This document shows, one piece after another, positions 16,228 through 24,607 of a DNA stretch of 64,000 nt (position 1 is its first letter; each line of letters opens with the position of its first letter). A program made the position numbers and the translations under genes. The notes below the pieces were generated by a model, which did not search any database, was not told where the DNA came from, and saw only the letters and a list, made by a program, of their open reading frames with translations. Source of the stretch: Leptospiraceae bacterium (GTDB lineage Bacteria > Spirochaetota > Leptospiria > Leptospirales > Leptospiraceae); contig JADJFV010000007.1 in the NCBI GenBank assembly GCA_016708435.1, positions 186,001 to 250,000 of the forward strand, in the 5' to 3' direction.

Positions 16228-17973
16228 TCATTTCAACAACTGCATGTAAAAATCTCCGAGTGCTTCTGGCAAATCATCTGGATGAGGTAATATCCGATAG
16301 CCACCGAGTCCAAGCATCATCGGCAAATAGTCCTTAGCCTTTTTATCTATGGCAAGTGCAAATAAATGAACACCTGCCCTCTTACATTCTTTGACGGATT
16401 GCTTAATGTCCTCAATTCCATATTTACCTTCGTATCTATCGTAATCATTTGGTTTTCCATCCGATAAAATCAGTATCCATTTTAATTTACTTTTTTCTTT
16501 TTGAATGCACTCTAGAGAGTGTCGAATAGCAGGACCAATTCTAGTATAACCAAAAGGCTCGAGTGCGCCTATTTTATGTTTTGCGCTATTCCAATTTTCA
16601 TCGAAACCTTTTATGGTCAGGTAATCACAATGATTTCTAGTTCTTGAGGAAAATGCATTTACCTGAAATCTATCTCCAAACTCATGTAAAATCTCTCCCA
16701 GTAGCAAAGTGGACTCTCTTTCCACATCCAAAATTCGTTTTCCTTCCACAAATGAATCAGTAGAAAGACTCAAATCTATCAGCACTAAAACTGATATTTC
16801 TCTTTTTCTTCTGCGTTTAGATAAATAGATATTTTCTCTGGGAGTTTGATTCGAAATTAAATCAGCAAGATATTCTACTGTAGCATCTATATCGATTTCA
16901 TCTCCATAACTTTCGTTTCGAACTGTTTCCAATTGATTAGAAATACGATTCATCTTTTGCTTTAATTTGCTTAGAGTCGGTTTGTATTTTGAAATAGTTT
17001 TCATGGAGTAGCTAGCGGATACAGCTCGTAAGTTACCCGGAAAAACTTTACAATATTTTTCTTTGTAGGTTTTCTTTTTGAAATCCCATTCTGGGTACTC
17101 ATGGTAAAACGCTTTGCTATCTAGCTCTGCACTGTCCTGTAAATTCGAATTTAGAATCATCTCAGATTGAATGATAGAATGAACTGCGTCATCGACTCGA
17201 ACCATGTCTTTTAATTTCAGTTCTCGTATCGCATCTTCCAATGTCTGCAAGTCATCGCTTCCGTCTAAATCACGCCAGTTCCCACCAAACTCTTCTGCTG
17301 TTTCAATTTTCTCGAAATTATGACCTAGCGTATAATCACTAATAGCCTTCTTATCTACTTCGTGAATTTCTATAGACTCAACAGGAGAGGCTTTTATTTC
17401 GGAGGTTATCTTTTCAATACGAGCATCTTTTTCATCTAAGCCATTTTTTTTCTTACCTGAAATTGTATTTTCTAGAATTCGCTTCCCATGAATATAAGAA
17501 AGGTCTACTCTTTTTAAATGGGTAATCTGGTATTGCCGCTCTCTTTCCAAGACTTCGTCTATAAAATTTCCTAACCCGGGAAATTCTTCTTTCATTTTTG
17601 AACATATAAATGGAAGGAAGTAAGCAGGATTTTCCGATTTACGAGTATTATCCACATTCTGCAAAATTTCGTATTGAATTTGTAAAGACATATAGATAAC
17701 CCGAAAGATATAAAAATCTAGATTGTGTCGCTTTGAATTTGTATGAGAATACTCTTTCGGTAAAAAGAAAAGAAGTCCATTACAACCTCCTTCTCTTTCT
17801 GCCGGAAGGATTTCGATTGGTTTTCCTGTCAATGCCCTTGCAAGAAGAGTTAATTCGGAAGAATAATCTTCCAATCGAACAACTGTTTCTAGATATTGAG
17901 TAGAGGGTTTACTTTCAATTAGACGCTTTAGTAAACCCCAACTTTTTTTAAAAAGATATTGATCAAGTTCCAT
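16228..17973 (-). CDS. norD: Nitric oxide reductase accessory VWA protein NorD
   Basis: 581 residues with a C-terminal von Willebrand A domain. The metal site is DLSLSTDS (about residue 399) with further conserved parts GYTRIGPAIRH and ILSDGKPNDYD. The N-terminal part is the mostly helical NorD/CbbO-type region. It lies 24 bases after norQ on the same strand as norC and norB. With NorQ it is thought to help mature or insert metals in NO reductase. Length fits NorD. Confidence 0.88.
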   Translation of the reverse strand: MELDQYLFKKSWGLLKRLIESKPSTQYLETVVRLEDYSSELTLLARALTGKPIEILPAEREGGCNGLLFFLPKEYSHTNSKRHNLDFYIFRVIYMSLQIQYEILQNVDNTRKSENPAYFLPFICSKMKEEFPGLGNFIDEVLERERQYQITHLKRVDLSYIHGKRILENTISGKKKNGLDEKDARIEKITSEIKASPVESIEIHEVDKKAISDYTLGHNFEKIETAEEFGGNWRDLDGSDDLQTLEDAIRELKLKDMVRVDDAVHSIIQSEMILNSNLQDSAELDSKAFYHEYPEWDFKKKTYKEKYCKVFPGNLRAVSASYSMKTISKYKPTLSKLKQKMNRISNQLETVRNESYGDEIDIDATVEYLADLISNQTPRENIYLSKRRRKREISVLVLIDLSLSTDSFVEGKRILDVERESTLLLGEILHEFGDRFQVNAFSSRTRNHCDYLTIKGFDENWNSAKHKIGALEPFGYTRIGPAIRHSLECIQKEKSKLKWILILSDGKPNDYDRYEGKYGIEDIKQSVKECKRAGVHLFALAIDKKAKDYLPMMLGLGGYRILPHPDDLPEALGDFYMQLLK

Positions 17974-17997
17974 TGGCTTATTCCTTGTATGCGGTTT

Positions 17998-18780
17998 TTA
18001 AAAATAAAGAGCAACTAAGTCTTTTAGTGCTTTGATCGTATCGGAGTCATCTGTCAAAGGTTGGATGATAGCGACTTCACAGGAAAGTCTTGGAGGAAGT
18101 CCATCTGCTATTAATTTACCTGCATCGACAAGAAGTCTTGTAGAAGGAGATTCCGTTAATCCTAACTCTTGCAGATTACGAATCTTACCCGCTAGTCTTA
18201 CAAGCTTACTCGATTCTGTATCCTTGAGTCCTGTTTCAGCAGACACAATTTCCATTTCTACCATTGGCTCAGGATAATCAAAATGGAGGCTAATAAATCT
18301 TTGCCGCGTAGAAGGCTTTAATTCTTTCCAACCTCTTTGATACCCTGGATTAAAGGAAGCTACGAGTAAAAAAGAATCAGCTGCTTTTAACTTTTCGTTG
18401 ATTCTATCGATATAGAGTTCTCTTCTATGATCAGTAAGAGAATGGACAGCGACTAACGTATCCGGTCTTGCTTCTACAAATTCGTCTAGATAAAGGACAG
18501 CACCTGTTCTTGCGGCTGTCGTCATAGGACCGTCTTGCCAGATAGTTTCAGCGCCTCGAATGATAAAACGTCCAATTAAATCAACTGCGGATGTTTCTTC
18601 ATGACAGGAAACCGTAATTAAAGGAAGACCTAACTTATGGCTCATGAATTCAACGAAGCGGGATTTACCCGCTCCTGTTGGACCTTTCAAGAGAAGTGGA
18701 AGCTTCTTTTGAAAGGCGTGTTCAAATATTTCTACTTCTTTCCCGATTTGCTTGTAATAAGGAATTTCGTGATTACTCAT
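17998..18780 (-). CDS. norQ: AAA+ ATPase NorQ/CbbQ family
   Basis: A MoxR-type ATPase of 260 residues. Walker A is GPTGAGKSRF (about 33-42) and Walker B is VLYLDEFVEA; sensor-like SFNPGYQRG and arginine-rich STRQRF follow. The C-terminus is the CbbQ/NorQ type. It starts 2 bases after the norB stop. NorQ works with NorD, probably as a ring chaperone for the NO reductase. Confidence 0.9.
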   Translation of the reverse strand: MSNHEIPYYKQIGKEVEIFEHAFQKKLPLLLKGPTGAGKSRFVEFMSHKLGLPLITVSCHEETSAVDLIGRFIIRGAETIWQDGPMTTAARTGAVLYLDEFVEARPDTLVAVHSLTDHRRELYIDRINEKLKAADSFLLVASFNPGYQRGWKELKPSTRQRFISLHFDYPEPMVEMEIVSAETGLKDTESSKLVRLAGKIRNLQELGLTESPSTRLLVDAGKLIADGLPPRLSCEVAIIQPLTDDSDTIKALKDLVALYF

Positions 18781-18782
18781 GA

Positions 18783-20156
18783 TTATGCGTTCTCGTTTAA
18801 GAACTGTAGTTCATCGCTTGCGTCTTCTGGTAGTAACACTTCATCGGAAGGAATTCCAAACTTTATAAAATTATAAATATAAAGTATAATCCCAATCGTA
18901 AATAGTGTGGCTGCAAACAAGAGCCCTATAAAATGAACTTCAATTTCTTTTTGGACAACCATAAAATCCATTCCAAGTTTACGCTCGAGGTAAACTTGTG
19001 CAATACCCGCTACAGCGAACGCTCCTGTCATTCCAAGCATTCCAATATTGGAAATCCAAAATGCTAAAAGAGATGTCATATTGTTCCAGAGCTTTCTTCC
19101 CGTAAGCAGCGGTAGCGCATAAGAGATAATAGCCAGAACTATCATTGCATAGGCTCCCCAAAATGCTAGATGGCCGTGCATCGCTGTAACTAACGTCCCA
19201 TGAGTGTAAAGATTAACTTGTGGTAGAGTATGGGCAAATCCCAAGAAACCGGCACCAACAAAGGACATGATAGCACAACCAATTGTCCAATAGAGAGAAG
19301 CTTTATTTGGATGCACTCTTCCACTCTTGCGATACATATTAATTGCAAAAAGTGCCATTCCTAAAAACGCAAGTGGCTCAAGGGCTGAAAAAATTCCTCC
19401 AATCCAAAGCCAATATTTTGGAGTGCCAATGAAATAGTAATGATGACCTGTTCCCAAGATTCCAGAAAGAAACGTTAGTCCCACAATCACATAAAGCCAT
19501 TTTTCAATCACTTCTCTATCGACACCGGTAAGCTTAATTAAAAGATAAGAAAGAATTGATCCCATGATAAGTTCCCAAACACCTTCTACCCAAAGATGAA
19601 CAACCCACCAGCGAAAATAAGAGTCTAAAGTTTGGTTGTGAAAGTAAATCATACCCGGGAGGTATAATAAAGCAGCCGCTAGAAGACCGAGATAGAGAAC
19701 AATTCCTGTTGTCGAAAATTTCTTTCCTTTCCATACGGTCATTCCTATATTAAATAAGAAAGTTAAAACATTGATTACCACTAAAAAATCGAGTGGTCTT
19801 GGTATTTCTAAAAACTTTCTTCCTTCCCACCAGTTCAAATGAAATCCAATAATAGCTGTTACACCTACAACTATCAGAGACACTAGTTGTATGTAAGCTA
19901 ACTTTACAGAATAAATTTCTCTTCCTGATTCGTCCGGTATAATGAAATGAGCTGCTCCCATAAAACCCGTTAGTAGCCATACCACTAGCAAATTCGTATG
20001 AGTTGCGCGCGCCGCATTGAATGGGATAAATTCGTGTAATCCGTCATAACCAATACGCGCAAATCCCATGATAAAACCATATATAATTTGCAGACTGAGA
20101 AGTAGCATACAAGTTGCAAAGAACCAATAAGCCACTTTTTGTGATTTATATTTCAT
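18783..20156 (-). CDS. norB: Nitric oxide reductase large subunit NorB
   Basis: 457 residues with about twelve membrane helices. It has haem and iron ligands in RATHTNL, GTGHHYYF and MHGHLAFWG, and the glutamate pair in WVEGVWELI that marks NO reductases against oxygen reductases. It reduces 2 NO to N2O in the inner membrane with electrons from NorC. The length fits the cNOR catalytic subunit, and the quinol-oxidising N-terminal extension of qNOR is absent, as expected with a separate NorC. The ribosome-binding site AAGGAG lies a few bases upstream. Confidence 0.95.
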   Translation of the reverse strand: MKYKSQKVAYWFFATCMLLLSLQIIYGFIMGFARIGYDGLHEFIPFNAARATHTNLLVVWLLTGFMGAAHFIIPDESGREIYSVKLAYIQLVSLIVVGVTAIIGFHLNWWEGRKFLEIPRPLDFLVVINVLTFLFNIGMTVWKGKKFSTTGIVLYLGLLAAALLYLPGMIYFHNQTLDSYFRWWVVHLWVEGVWELIMGSILSYLLIKLTGVDREVIEKWLYVIVGLTFLSGILGTGHHYYFIGTPKYWLWIGGIFSALEPLAFLGMALFAINMYRKSGRVHPNKASLYWTIGCAIMSFVGAGFLGFAHTLPQVNLYTHGTLVTAMHGHLAFWGAYAMIVLAIISYALPLLTGRKLWNNMTSLLAFWISNIGMLGMTGAFAVAGIAQVYLERKLGMDFMVVQKEIEVHFIGLLFAATLFTIGIILYIYNFIKFGIPSDEVLLPEDASDELQFLNENA

Positions 20157-20173
20157 ATATTTCTCCTTATATT

Positions 20174-20863
20174 TTAAATCGTTCCGAGAAACTTGACGAT
20201 TTCATTTTTCTCTTCTTCTGTGAGTTCTAGTTTAGGCATTGCCGTCCCGGGTTTTACTGCAGTTGGATTAGAAATCCATTTATGCAAATACTCAGCATTG
20301 TATTTCTTACTAACTCCATCTAAAGCAGGTCCAACTTTTCCACCAACTCCTGAAAGAGAATGACAAGCAGTACAGAGACTCTTGAATTTTTCAGGTTGAG
20401 GCATACTAGAATGATTCGCTTTAACTGGCGCAGAATTCATAGCTAAGGCTAATGTTGGTTTTGCGGGAAATCCATTTAGATCGACTTCGCCTATCCATTT
20501 AAAGAAAGCGATTAAGTCATTGATTTCCGATTCTGTAAAATTATACTTTGTCATTTTACGCTCGCCTGGAAACATTGCCTGTGGGTCTTTGATAAACACC
20601 TTCATCCATTCAGGTCCTCGTCTATCATAGACCTTTGTTAATTCAGGAGCGTAATATGCCCCTTCTCCCATGATTGTATGACATCCCATACAATTATTTT
20701 TATCCCAGAGCAACTTTCCCCGTTTTACTTCATCGGAAAGATTGGATTCTCTAGTTTGAATTGGCACTTGCCTCAATGTGTCCACCGTTAAAATCAACAG
20801 TAATACACTGAACAGAAGTGTGCCCGAAATAAAAAACAGTTTAGCCTGTGATTTAGATAGCAT
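20174..20863 (-). CDS. norC: Nitric oxide reductase cytochrome subunit NorC, with a second c-type domain
   Basis: ATG 20863 follows GGGGGAG, which decides the start. An N-terminal membrane helix (about 9-27) precedes CMGCH at residues 58-62, the usual NorC haem site, with HTIMGEGAYYAPELT after it. About 100 residues later comes CTACH (164-168) with a GPALDGV segment and a GTAMPKL methionine region, a second cytochrome c domain. The length of 229 is well above the roughly 150 residues of a standard NorC. It should pass electrons to NorB; the extra haem may be the entry point for a donor. Confidence 0.9.
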   Translation of the reverse strand: MLSKSQAKLFFISGTLLFSVLLLILTVDTLRQVPIQTRESNLSDEVKRGKLLWDKNNCMGCHTIMGEGAYYAPELTKVYDRRGPEWMKVFIKDPQAMFPGERKMTKYNFTESEINDLIAFFKWIGEVDLNGFPAKPTLALAMNSAPVKANHSSMPQPEKFKSLCTACHSLSGVGGKVGPALDGVSKKYNAEYLHKWISNPTAVKPGTAMPKLELTEEEKNEIVKFLGTI

Positions 20864-20892
20864 TCGACTCCCCCATCTCGATTGATAAAAGA

Positions 20893-20898
20893 AATATA
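20893..20898 (-). promoter_or_regulatory. Candidate -10 element of the nor promoter
   Basis: On the minus strand this reads TATATT. A start of transcription about seven bases further down would put the centre of the FNR-type box about 40 bases upstream, the usual distance for an activator of that class. Confidence 0.5.
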
Positions 20899-20919
20899 CA
20901 GGAAAGATTGCGTTATTCA

Positions 20920-20933
20920 TTGATATAAATCAA
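20920..20933. promoter_or_regulatory. FNR/DNR-type operator upstream of norC
   Basis: TTGATATAAATCAA has two perfect half-sites TTGAT and ATCAA around a four-base centre, the consensus for FNR, ANR, DNR and NNR regulators of the CRP family. It is 57 bases before the norC start. It would make the nor operon respond to low oxygen or NO. The regulator gene itself is not in this window. Confidence 0.8.
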
Positions 20934-21012
20934 GTGAGGAGAATTATTTTACGCGACAAAGATTTATCTTTTCCATCAATGGAATGGAATCTGAAAAAAA
21001 ATATGGTTAGTA

Positions 21013-21177
21013 ATGAAAGAATATTTCCTTTTTCTAAAAGATAAATCTGTCATCAGTGCGTTAGTCGTCTTACTCTTGTTTGAAATATTTCTACAAGCCG
21101 GATTTTATAAAAATTTTCTAAAGAAAAATTCCTATGCATCTAATGTAAACAGAATCACAGATCATGCCTTGGAGTAA
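21013..21177 (+). other. N-terminal fragment of the SGNH-like protein, in another frame
   Basis: ATG 21013 begins 54 codons with one membrane helix (about 11-31). They end in a polar stretch with NRITDHALE just before TAA 21175-21177. The next residues expected in such proteins, QSEIDPDILIVGTS, continue in the +1 frame that starts near 21164. So the gene is split by a single-base shift near 21165-21180. The ATG at 21013 is preceded only by a weak AT-rich leader. Confidence 0.6.
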
Positions 21178-22153
21178 ACAATCCGAAATTGATCCAGATA
21201 TTTTAATTGTTGGAACTTCACTCGCCTACGAAGGCTTATCTTTAAGAACGTTAAACGAAACACTTAAGCCTTTAAACTTAAAGGCTCAAACTATAGCAAT
21301 ACCCGGAGCTGAATTAATTGTGCAGGGTCTTGCTTTAGAAAAGGTTCTAAGCAAATTCAAACGGGTAAAGTATATTATCCACGTAAACGAGATCGAAATG
21401 CCGTGGACTCTTGGAATTGTATTTTCTCAGGCGACACTTTCTATGGCTTCAGAGCTAGACCGCAAGCGAGCAATCGAAAGATTCTACGAAGATGAGTATA
21501 AGATCGGTTTCGAAGAGCTATCCTATATTATCCTACGACTCTGGGCATACCGAAAAGATATTGGGGAATTTATTTTAAATCCAGAAAAAAGAATTAAAGA
21601 TATCGGAAAATCGAGGAAAGCATTCAAAGAAAATCTCTACTCCTATGAAAACATTTATACAGAAAGTTTAAGTCTCTATAAATTTAAAGACCTCAAAGAG
21701 TGCCTTAAAATCACTAAGGATAATACTAATATTGCGCTTGATTCAAATCCATTTCATAGAGAAGCTATTTTTAAAACCTGTAAATTGGCAGGTGAAAGTG
21801 TATTAACCTTAGAGGAAAATGAATCTACTAAGCTTTACCGCCGACGATTGGATAATTTTTATAAGATTCTAAAAAAAAGAAATATTAAAGTAATCAATGT
21901 ATTTCCGCCCATATCTGAGTATTTAGGTAACTTTCAATATGGCGCTCGAGTTTTATTCTGGAAAGAAAAATACAAAGATGTTTTAGGGGAAAAGATAATT
22001 GATCTAACACTGGCTATTCCAAAGGAAAATAATGAAACTTACTTTTATGACATTGTGCATGTGAATAAAAAAGGAATGACTGTTTTTACAGAAAAACTTT
22101 CTGATTCACTCAGACTCTACTTTAAAGAAAGGCAGGAAAACAATGCTTTTTAA
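21164..22153 (+). CDS. SGNH/DUF1574-like protein, partner of an MBOAT acyltransferase (frameshifted N-terminus)
   Basis: The body shows ILIVGTSLAYEGLS, with the Ser of GTS as the likely nucleophile, NVFPPISEY in the middle, and YDIVHVNKKGM near the end, where Asp and His in DxxH would complete an SGNH triad. Leptospira has many such proteins next to AlgI-type acyltransferases. Function is probably transfer or removal of an acetyl group on a surface polysaccharide outside the inner membrane. The membrane anchor is in the other frame upstream (21013-21177). It overlaps the AlgI gene by 11 bases. Confidence 0.7.
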   Translation: MPWSKQSEIDPDILIVGTSLAYEGLSLRTLNETLKPLNLKAQTIAIPGAELIVQGLALEKVLSKFKRVKYIIHVNEIEMPWTLGIVFSQATLSMASELDRKRAIERFYEDEYKIGFEELSYIILRLWAYRKDIGEFILNPEKRIKDIGKSRKAFKENLYSYENIYTESLSLYKFKDLKECLKITKDNTNIALDSNPFHREAIFKTCKLAGESVLTLEENESTKLYRRRLDNFYKILKKRNIKVINVFPPISEYLGNFQYGARVLFWKEKYKDVLGEKIIDLTLAIPKENNETYFYDIVHVNKKGMTVFTEKLSDSLRLYFKERQENNAF

Positions 22154-23552
22154 TTCTCTGCACTTCCTACTTTATCTTCCAATCGTATTAGTAATATCTA
22201 ATTATCTAAAAGATAGAAATCAAAAAATCTTTTTGCTGCTAGCAAGCTTTTATTTCTACATGGCTTGGAATATTCATTTTATTTGGCTTTTGTTATTCTC
22301 AATTGTGATCGACTACTTCGCAGCCATTTCGATTGCCCGATTAGAAAAAACAGACAAAAAAAGAAAATACTATTTAATTCTCTCTCTTGTCACAAATTTG
22401 GGATTTTTAAGTTATTTTAAATACACAAACTTTTTTCTTGGAGCACTTAACGACCTGAATTTTATTAACTCATTTCGATTTGTAGAGTATAATATTATTT
22501 TGCCTGTTGGAATTTCTTTTTACACTTTTCAATCAATGAGTTATACGATAGATGTTTACCGCGGAGCTATGGAAGCAAAAAAGTCTTTCATTGACTTTGC
22601 ACTCTACGTTTCTTTTTTCCCTCAACTAGTCGCGGGTCCAATTGTGCGAGCAGGAACTTTTTTTAGAGACTTAGAAAACAGACTTATTGTAAATCTGGAA
22701 GTGATTCGGTATTCATTCGCTCAAATTCTTTTAGGTTTTACAAAAAAGGTTGTTTTCGCTGATAATCTTGCTATTGTAGTAGATAGAGTTTTTACAAACT
22801 ACTCTTCGTTAAACGCAATTGAAATCTGGACGGGTGTATTTGCTTTTATGTGGCAAATCTATTTTGACTTTGCGGGTTACACTGATATTGCGATAGGAGT
22901 TGCGAGACTTTTTGGTTTTCAGTTTGATATCAACTTTCATTTTCCGTTCAACGTAACAAGTATTAGCCAGCACTGGTCAAGATGGCATCTCTCTTTTTCA
23001 ACCTGGATAAGGGATTATATCTTTATACCGCTTGGTGGCTCAAAAGTCTCCAGACTAAGAACTCATATCAATGTATTCATTACGTTTTTATTTGCAGGTA
23101 TTTGGCATGGAGCAGCCTATCATTTTGTAGTCTGGGGAATCTGGCATTCAGCAATGCTATCGGTAGAACGAGAGTATGCGCAAACAGGCCTGAGTAAATT
23201 TTTAAATGCAAAAGGAGGAATGCTTTATAGTTTATTTTGTCGTGTCCTTACAATGATTTGTTTGGGAATAGGTTTACCACTTTTTAGAGCAAAGACATTA
23301 ACCGATGCATTTGAAATGCTTAAGACAATGTTATTCATTAACCCTAACTCGATTACTTCGTCTTTTAGTAATTACGGATACTTCAAATTAGTCGCACTTC
23401 TTTTTGTAACAGGATATATTTTTGAAAAATACAATTTAAAGAAAATGCTAGAAAGCAAAAGAGCGTTTACCCTCTTTATCCTCGCAAATGTGTTTATGCT
23501 ACTTTGTTATGGAGTGACTGAGGCTCAGAGTTTTATATATTTTGCTTTTTGA
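22143..23552 (+). CDS. MBOAT-family O-acyltransferase, AlgI-like
   Basis: 469 residues with about 10 or more membrane helices, and the MBOAT signature: PVGISFYTFQSMSYTIDVYRG, split by loops, then FFPQLVAGPIVR and FAGIWHGAAYHFVVWG with the invariant histidine. It probably carries acetyl groups across the inner membrane to a polysaccharide or peptidoglycan, with the preceding SGNH-like protein as partner. AlgI family members are about 470-520 residues. The start overlaps the previous gene. Confidence 0.9.
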   Translation: MLFNSLHFLLYLPIVLVISNYLKDRNQKIFLLLASFYFYMAWNIHFIWLLLFSIVIDYFAAISIARLEKTDKKRKYYLILSLVTNLGFLSYFKYTNFFLGALNDLNFINSFRFVEYNIILPVGISFYTFQSMSYTIDVYRGAMEAKKSFIDFALYVSFFPQLVAGPIVRAGTFFRDLENRLIVNLEVIRYSFAQILLGFTKKVVFADNLAIVVDRVFTNYSSLNAIEIWTGVFAFMWQIYFDFAGYTDIAIGVARLFGFQFDINFHFPFNVTSISQHWSRWHLSFSTWIRDYIFIPLGGSKVSRLRTHINVFITFLFAGIWHGAAYHFVVWGIWHSAMLSVEREYAQTGLSKFLNAKGGMLYSLFCRVLTMICLGIGLPLFRAKTLTDAFEMLKTMLFINPNSITSSFSNYGYFKLVALLFVTGYIFEKYNLKKMLESKRAFTLFILANVFMLLCYGVTEAQSFIYFAF

Positions 23553-23556
23553 CAAT

Positions 23557-23898
23557 CTACTTAATTCCAATTAGCATTTTCAAATTTTTAGAAAATGTAG
23601 TTTTGTCTTTTGCTTCGAGGCTTCCTGCTTTGCGAAGGATGATATGATTGTCGAGCGTGAATAATTTCATTCGAATGATGGAAGGGTGTGTTAGTCCGCA
23701 GGCAGAAAGATTTTCGATTGGAGTGTCTAAACTCCAGGAGTCATGCGAGGCGGTAGTAATCATAGCGAGAACAGAAAGACCAATCTTGGTTTGAAATTTT
23801 TCCGGAGCAGAAATCACAAGAGCTGGTCTTCTCTTTGAGGCAGTTGAATCTGTAAAAGGAAAAGGCACAACGACAACATCAAATTGCTCATAAGTCAT
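23557..23898 (-). CDS. MazF/PemK-like toxin
   Basis: About 113 residues from ATG 23898. It has the family beginning EQFDVVVVPFPFTDS, then KRRPALVIS and a conserved LDN late in the chain. The upstream extension of the frame is ignored because it lacks homology and runs through the antitoxin. MazF proteins are mRNA endonucleases. The start overlaps the antitoxin end by 11 bases. It ends just after the converging AlgI gene. Confidence 0.82.
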   Translation of the reverse strand: MTYEQFDVVVVPFPFTDSTASKRRPALVISAPEKFQTKIGLSVLAMITTASHDSWSLDTPIENLSACGLTHPSIIRMKLFTLDNHIILRKAGSLEAKDKTTFSKNLKMLIGIK

Positions 23899-24127
23899 TG
23901 TATGCCTCGTCGTCTGCCTCGCTATTCCATTCGGAAAGTGTGCCTGAGATGGATTTGAGATATTCGAAGTCAGTTGAAAGCATTTTTCGAATTTGGACAG
24001 TGTCGTGAAGAATCTCAAACATAATCTTGTCTCCTTTTTTGATGTGCAAATAGTCTCGTATTTTTACTGGAATAGTAGCTTGAAACTTCTCAGTTACAGA
24101 GCTATAGTCGCCGAATTCTTTTCCCAT
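23888..24127 (-). CDS. AbrB/MazE-like antitoxin
   Basis: 79 residues. The first 45 form a SpoVT/AbrB swapped-hairpin domain: VTEKFQATIPVKIRDYL then IKKGDKIMFEI. The acidic C-terminal half (SEADDEAYNDL) probably binds the toxin. GGGGAG is 8 bases before the ATG. It is likely to repress its own promoter through the palindrome just upstream. Confidence 0.8.
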   Translation of the reverse strand: MGKEFGDYSSVTEKFQATIPVKIRDYLHIKKGDKIMFEILHDTVQIRKMLSTDFEYLKSISGTLSEWNSEADDEAYNDL

Positions 24128-24140
24128 TGGTTGCTCCCCA

Positions 24141-24155
24141 GTAATACCGTATTAC
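24141..24155. promoter_or_regulatory. Palindromic operator of the MazEF-like pair
   Basis: GTAATAC-C-GTATTAC is a perfect 7-bp inverted repeat with one central base, 14 bases before the antitoxin start. Overlapping it is a second palindrome, CCGTA-T-TACGG (24147-24157). This is the expected place for an AbrB-type antitoxin to bind. Confidence 0.55.
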
Positions 24156-24226
24156 GGCATACTTGAGCGTCAATAAAAAAATGTTTTTTTATAGCGAAAA
24201 ATTTACAAGTCTAGCATAGTAGATTT

Positions 24227-24607
24227 ATGAAACTATTCATCCTATTAATTCTTTTCAGTTTACAGGTTATGGCAATGGATCACCCAATTCGATTACATTT
24301 AGATAAGAAAAAAGGCGACTCGTATGTAATGCGCGTCTCAGTTCCAAAAGGGTATGCGATTCAAAAAGAGGCTCCGAATAAAATTAAACTCAGTTCAGAG
24401 GACAAAATCAAAATTAACCCCACTGAGCTAACTTTCAAAGGAAGCACGTATTTAGATAAACCAGATTACTTTGAGAAAGTAGAGGATAATACTCTTACAC
24501 TCACTGGAAAAGGCAAATTGCATGTATCCGCTAAAATATTTTACTGCGATTTAAACAAAAACGTTTGTTATCCTGCAAGCATTAAACAAGACGAAACAAT
24601 TCAATGA
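24227..24607 (+). CDS. Exported nDsbD-like protein, 126 aa
   Basis: A short signal peptide (cleavage after about residue 16) precedes a beta-rich domain. The late motif FYCDLNKNVCYPASI resembles the N-terminal domain of DsbD (YCxxxxVCYPP), where the two cysteines exchange electrons. The membrane and thioredoxin parts of DsbD are absent, so it is a free periplasmic domain or a scaffold that only shares the fold. It overlaps the following VWA gene (ATGA), suggesting linked roles. Confidence 0.55.
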   Translation: MKLFILLILFSLQVMAMDHPIRLHLDKKKGDSYVMRVSVPKGYAIQKEAPNKIKLSSEDKIKINPTELTFKGSTYLDKPDYFEKVEDNTLTLTGKGKLHVSAKIFYCDLNKNVCYPASIKQDETIQ

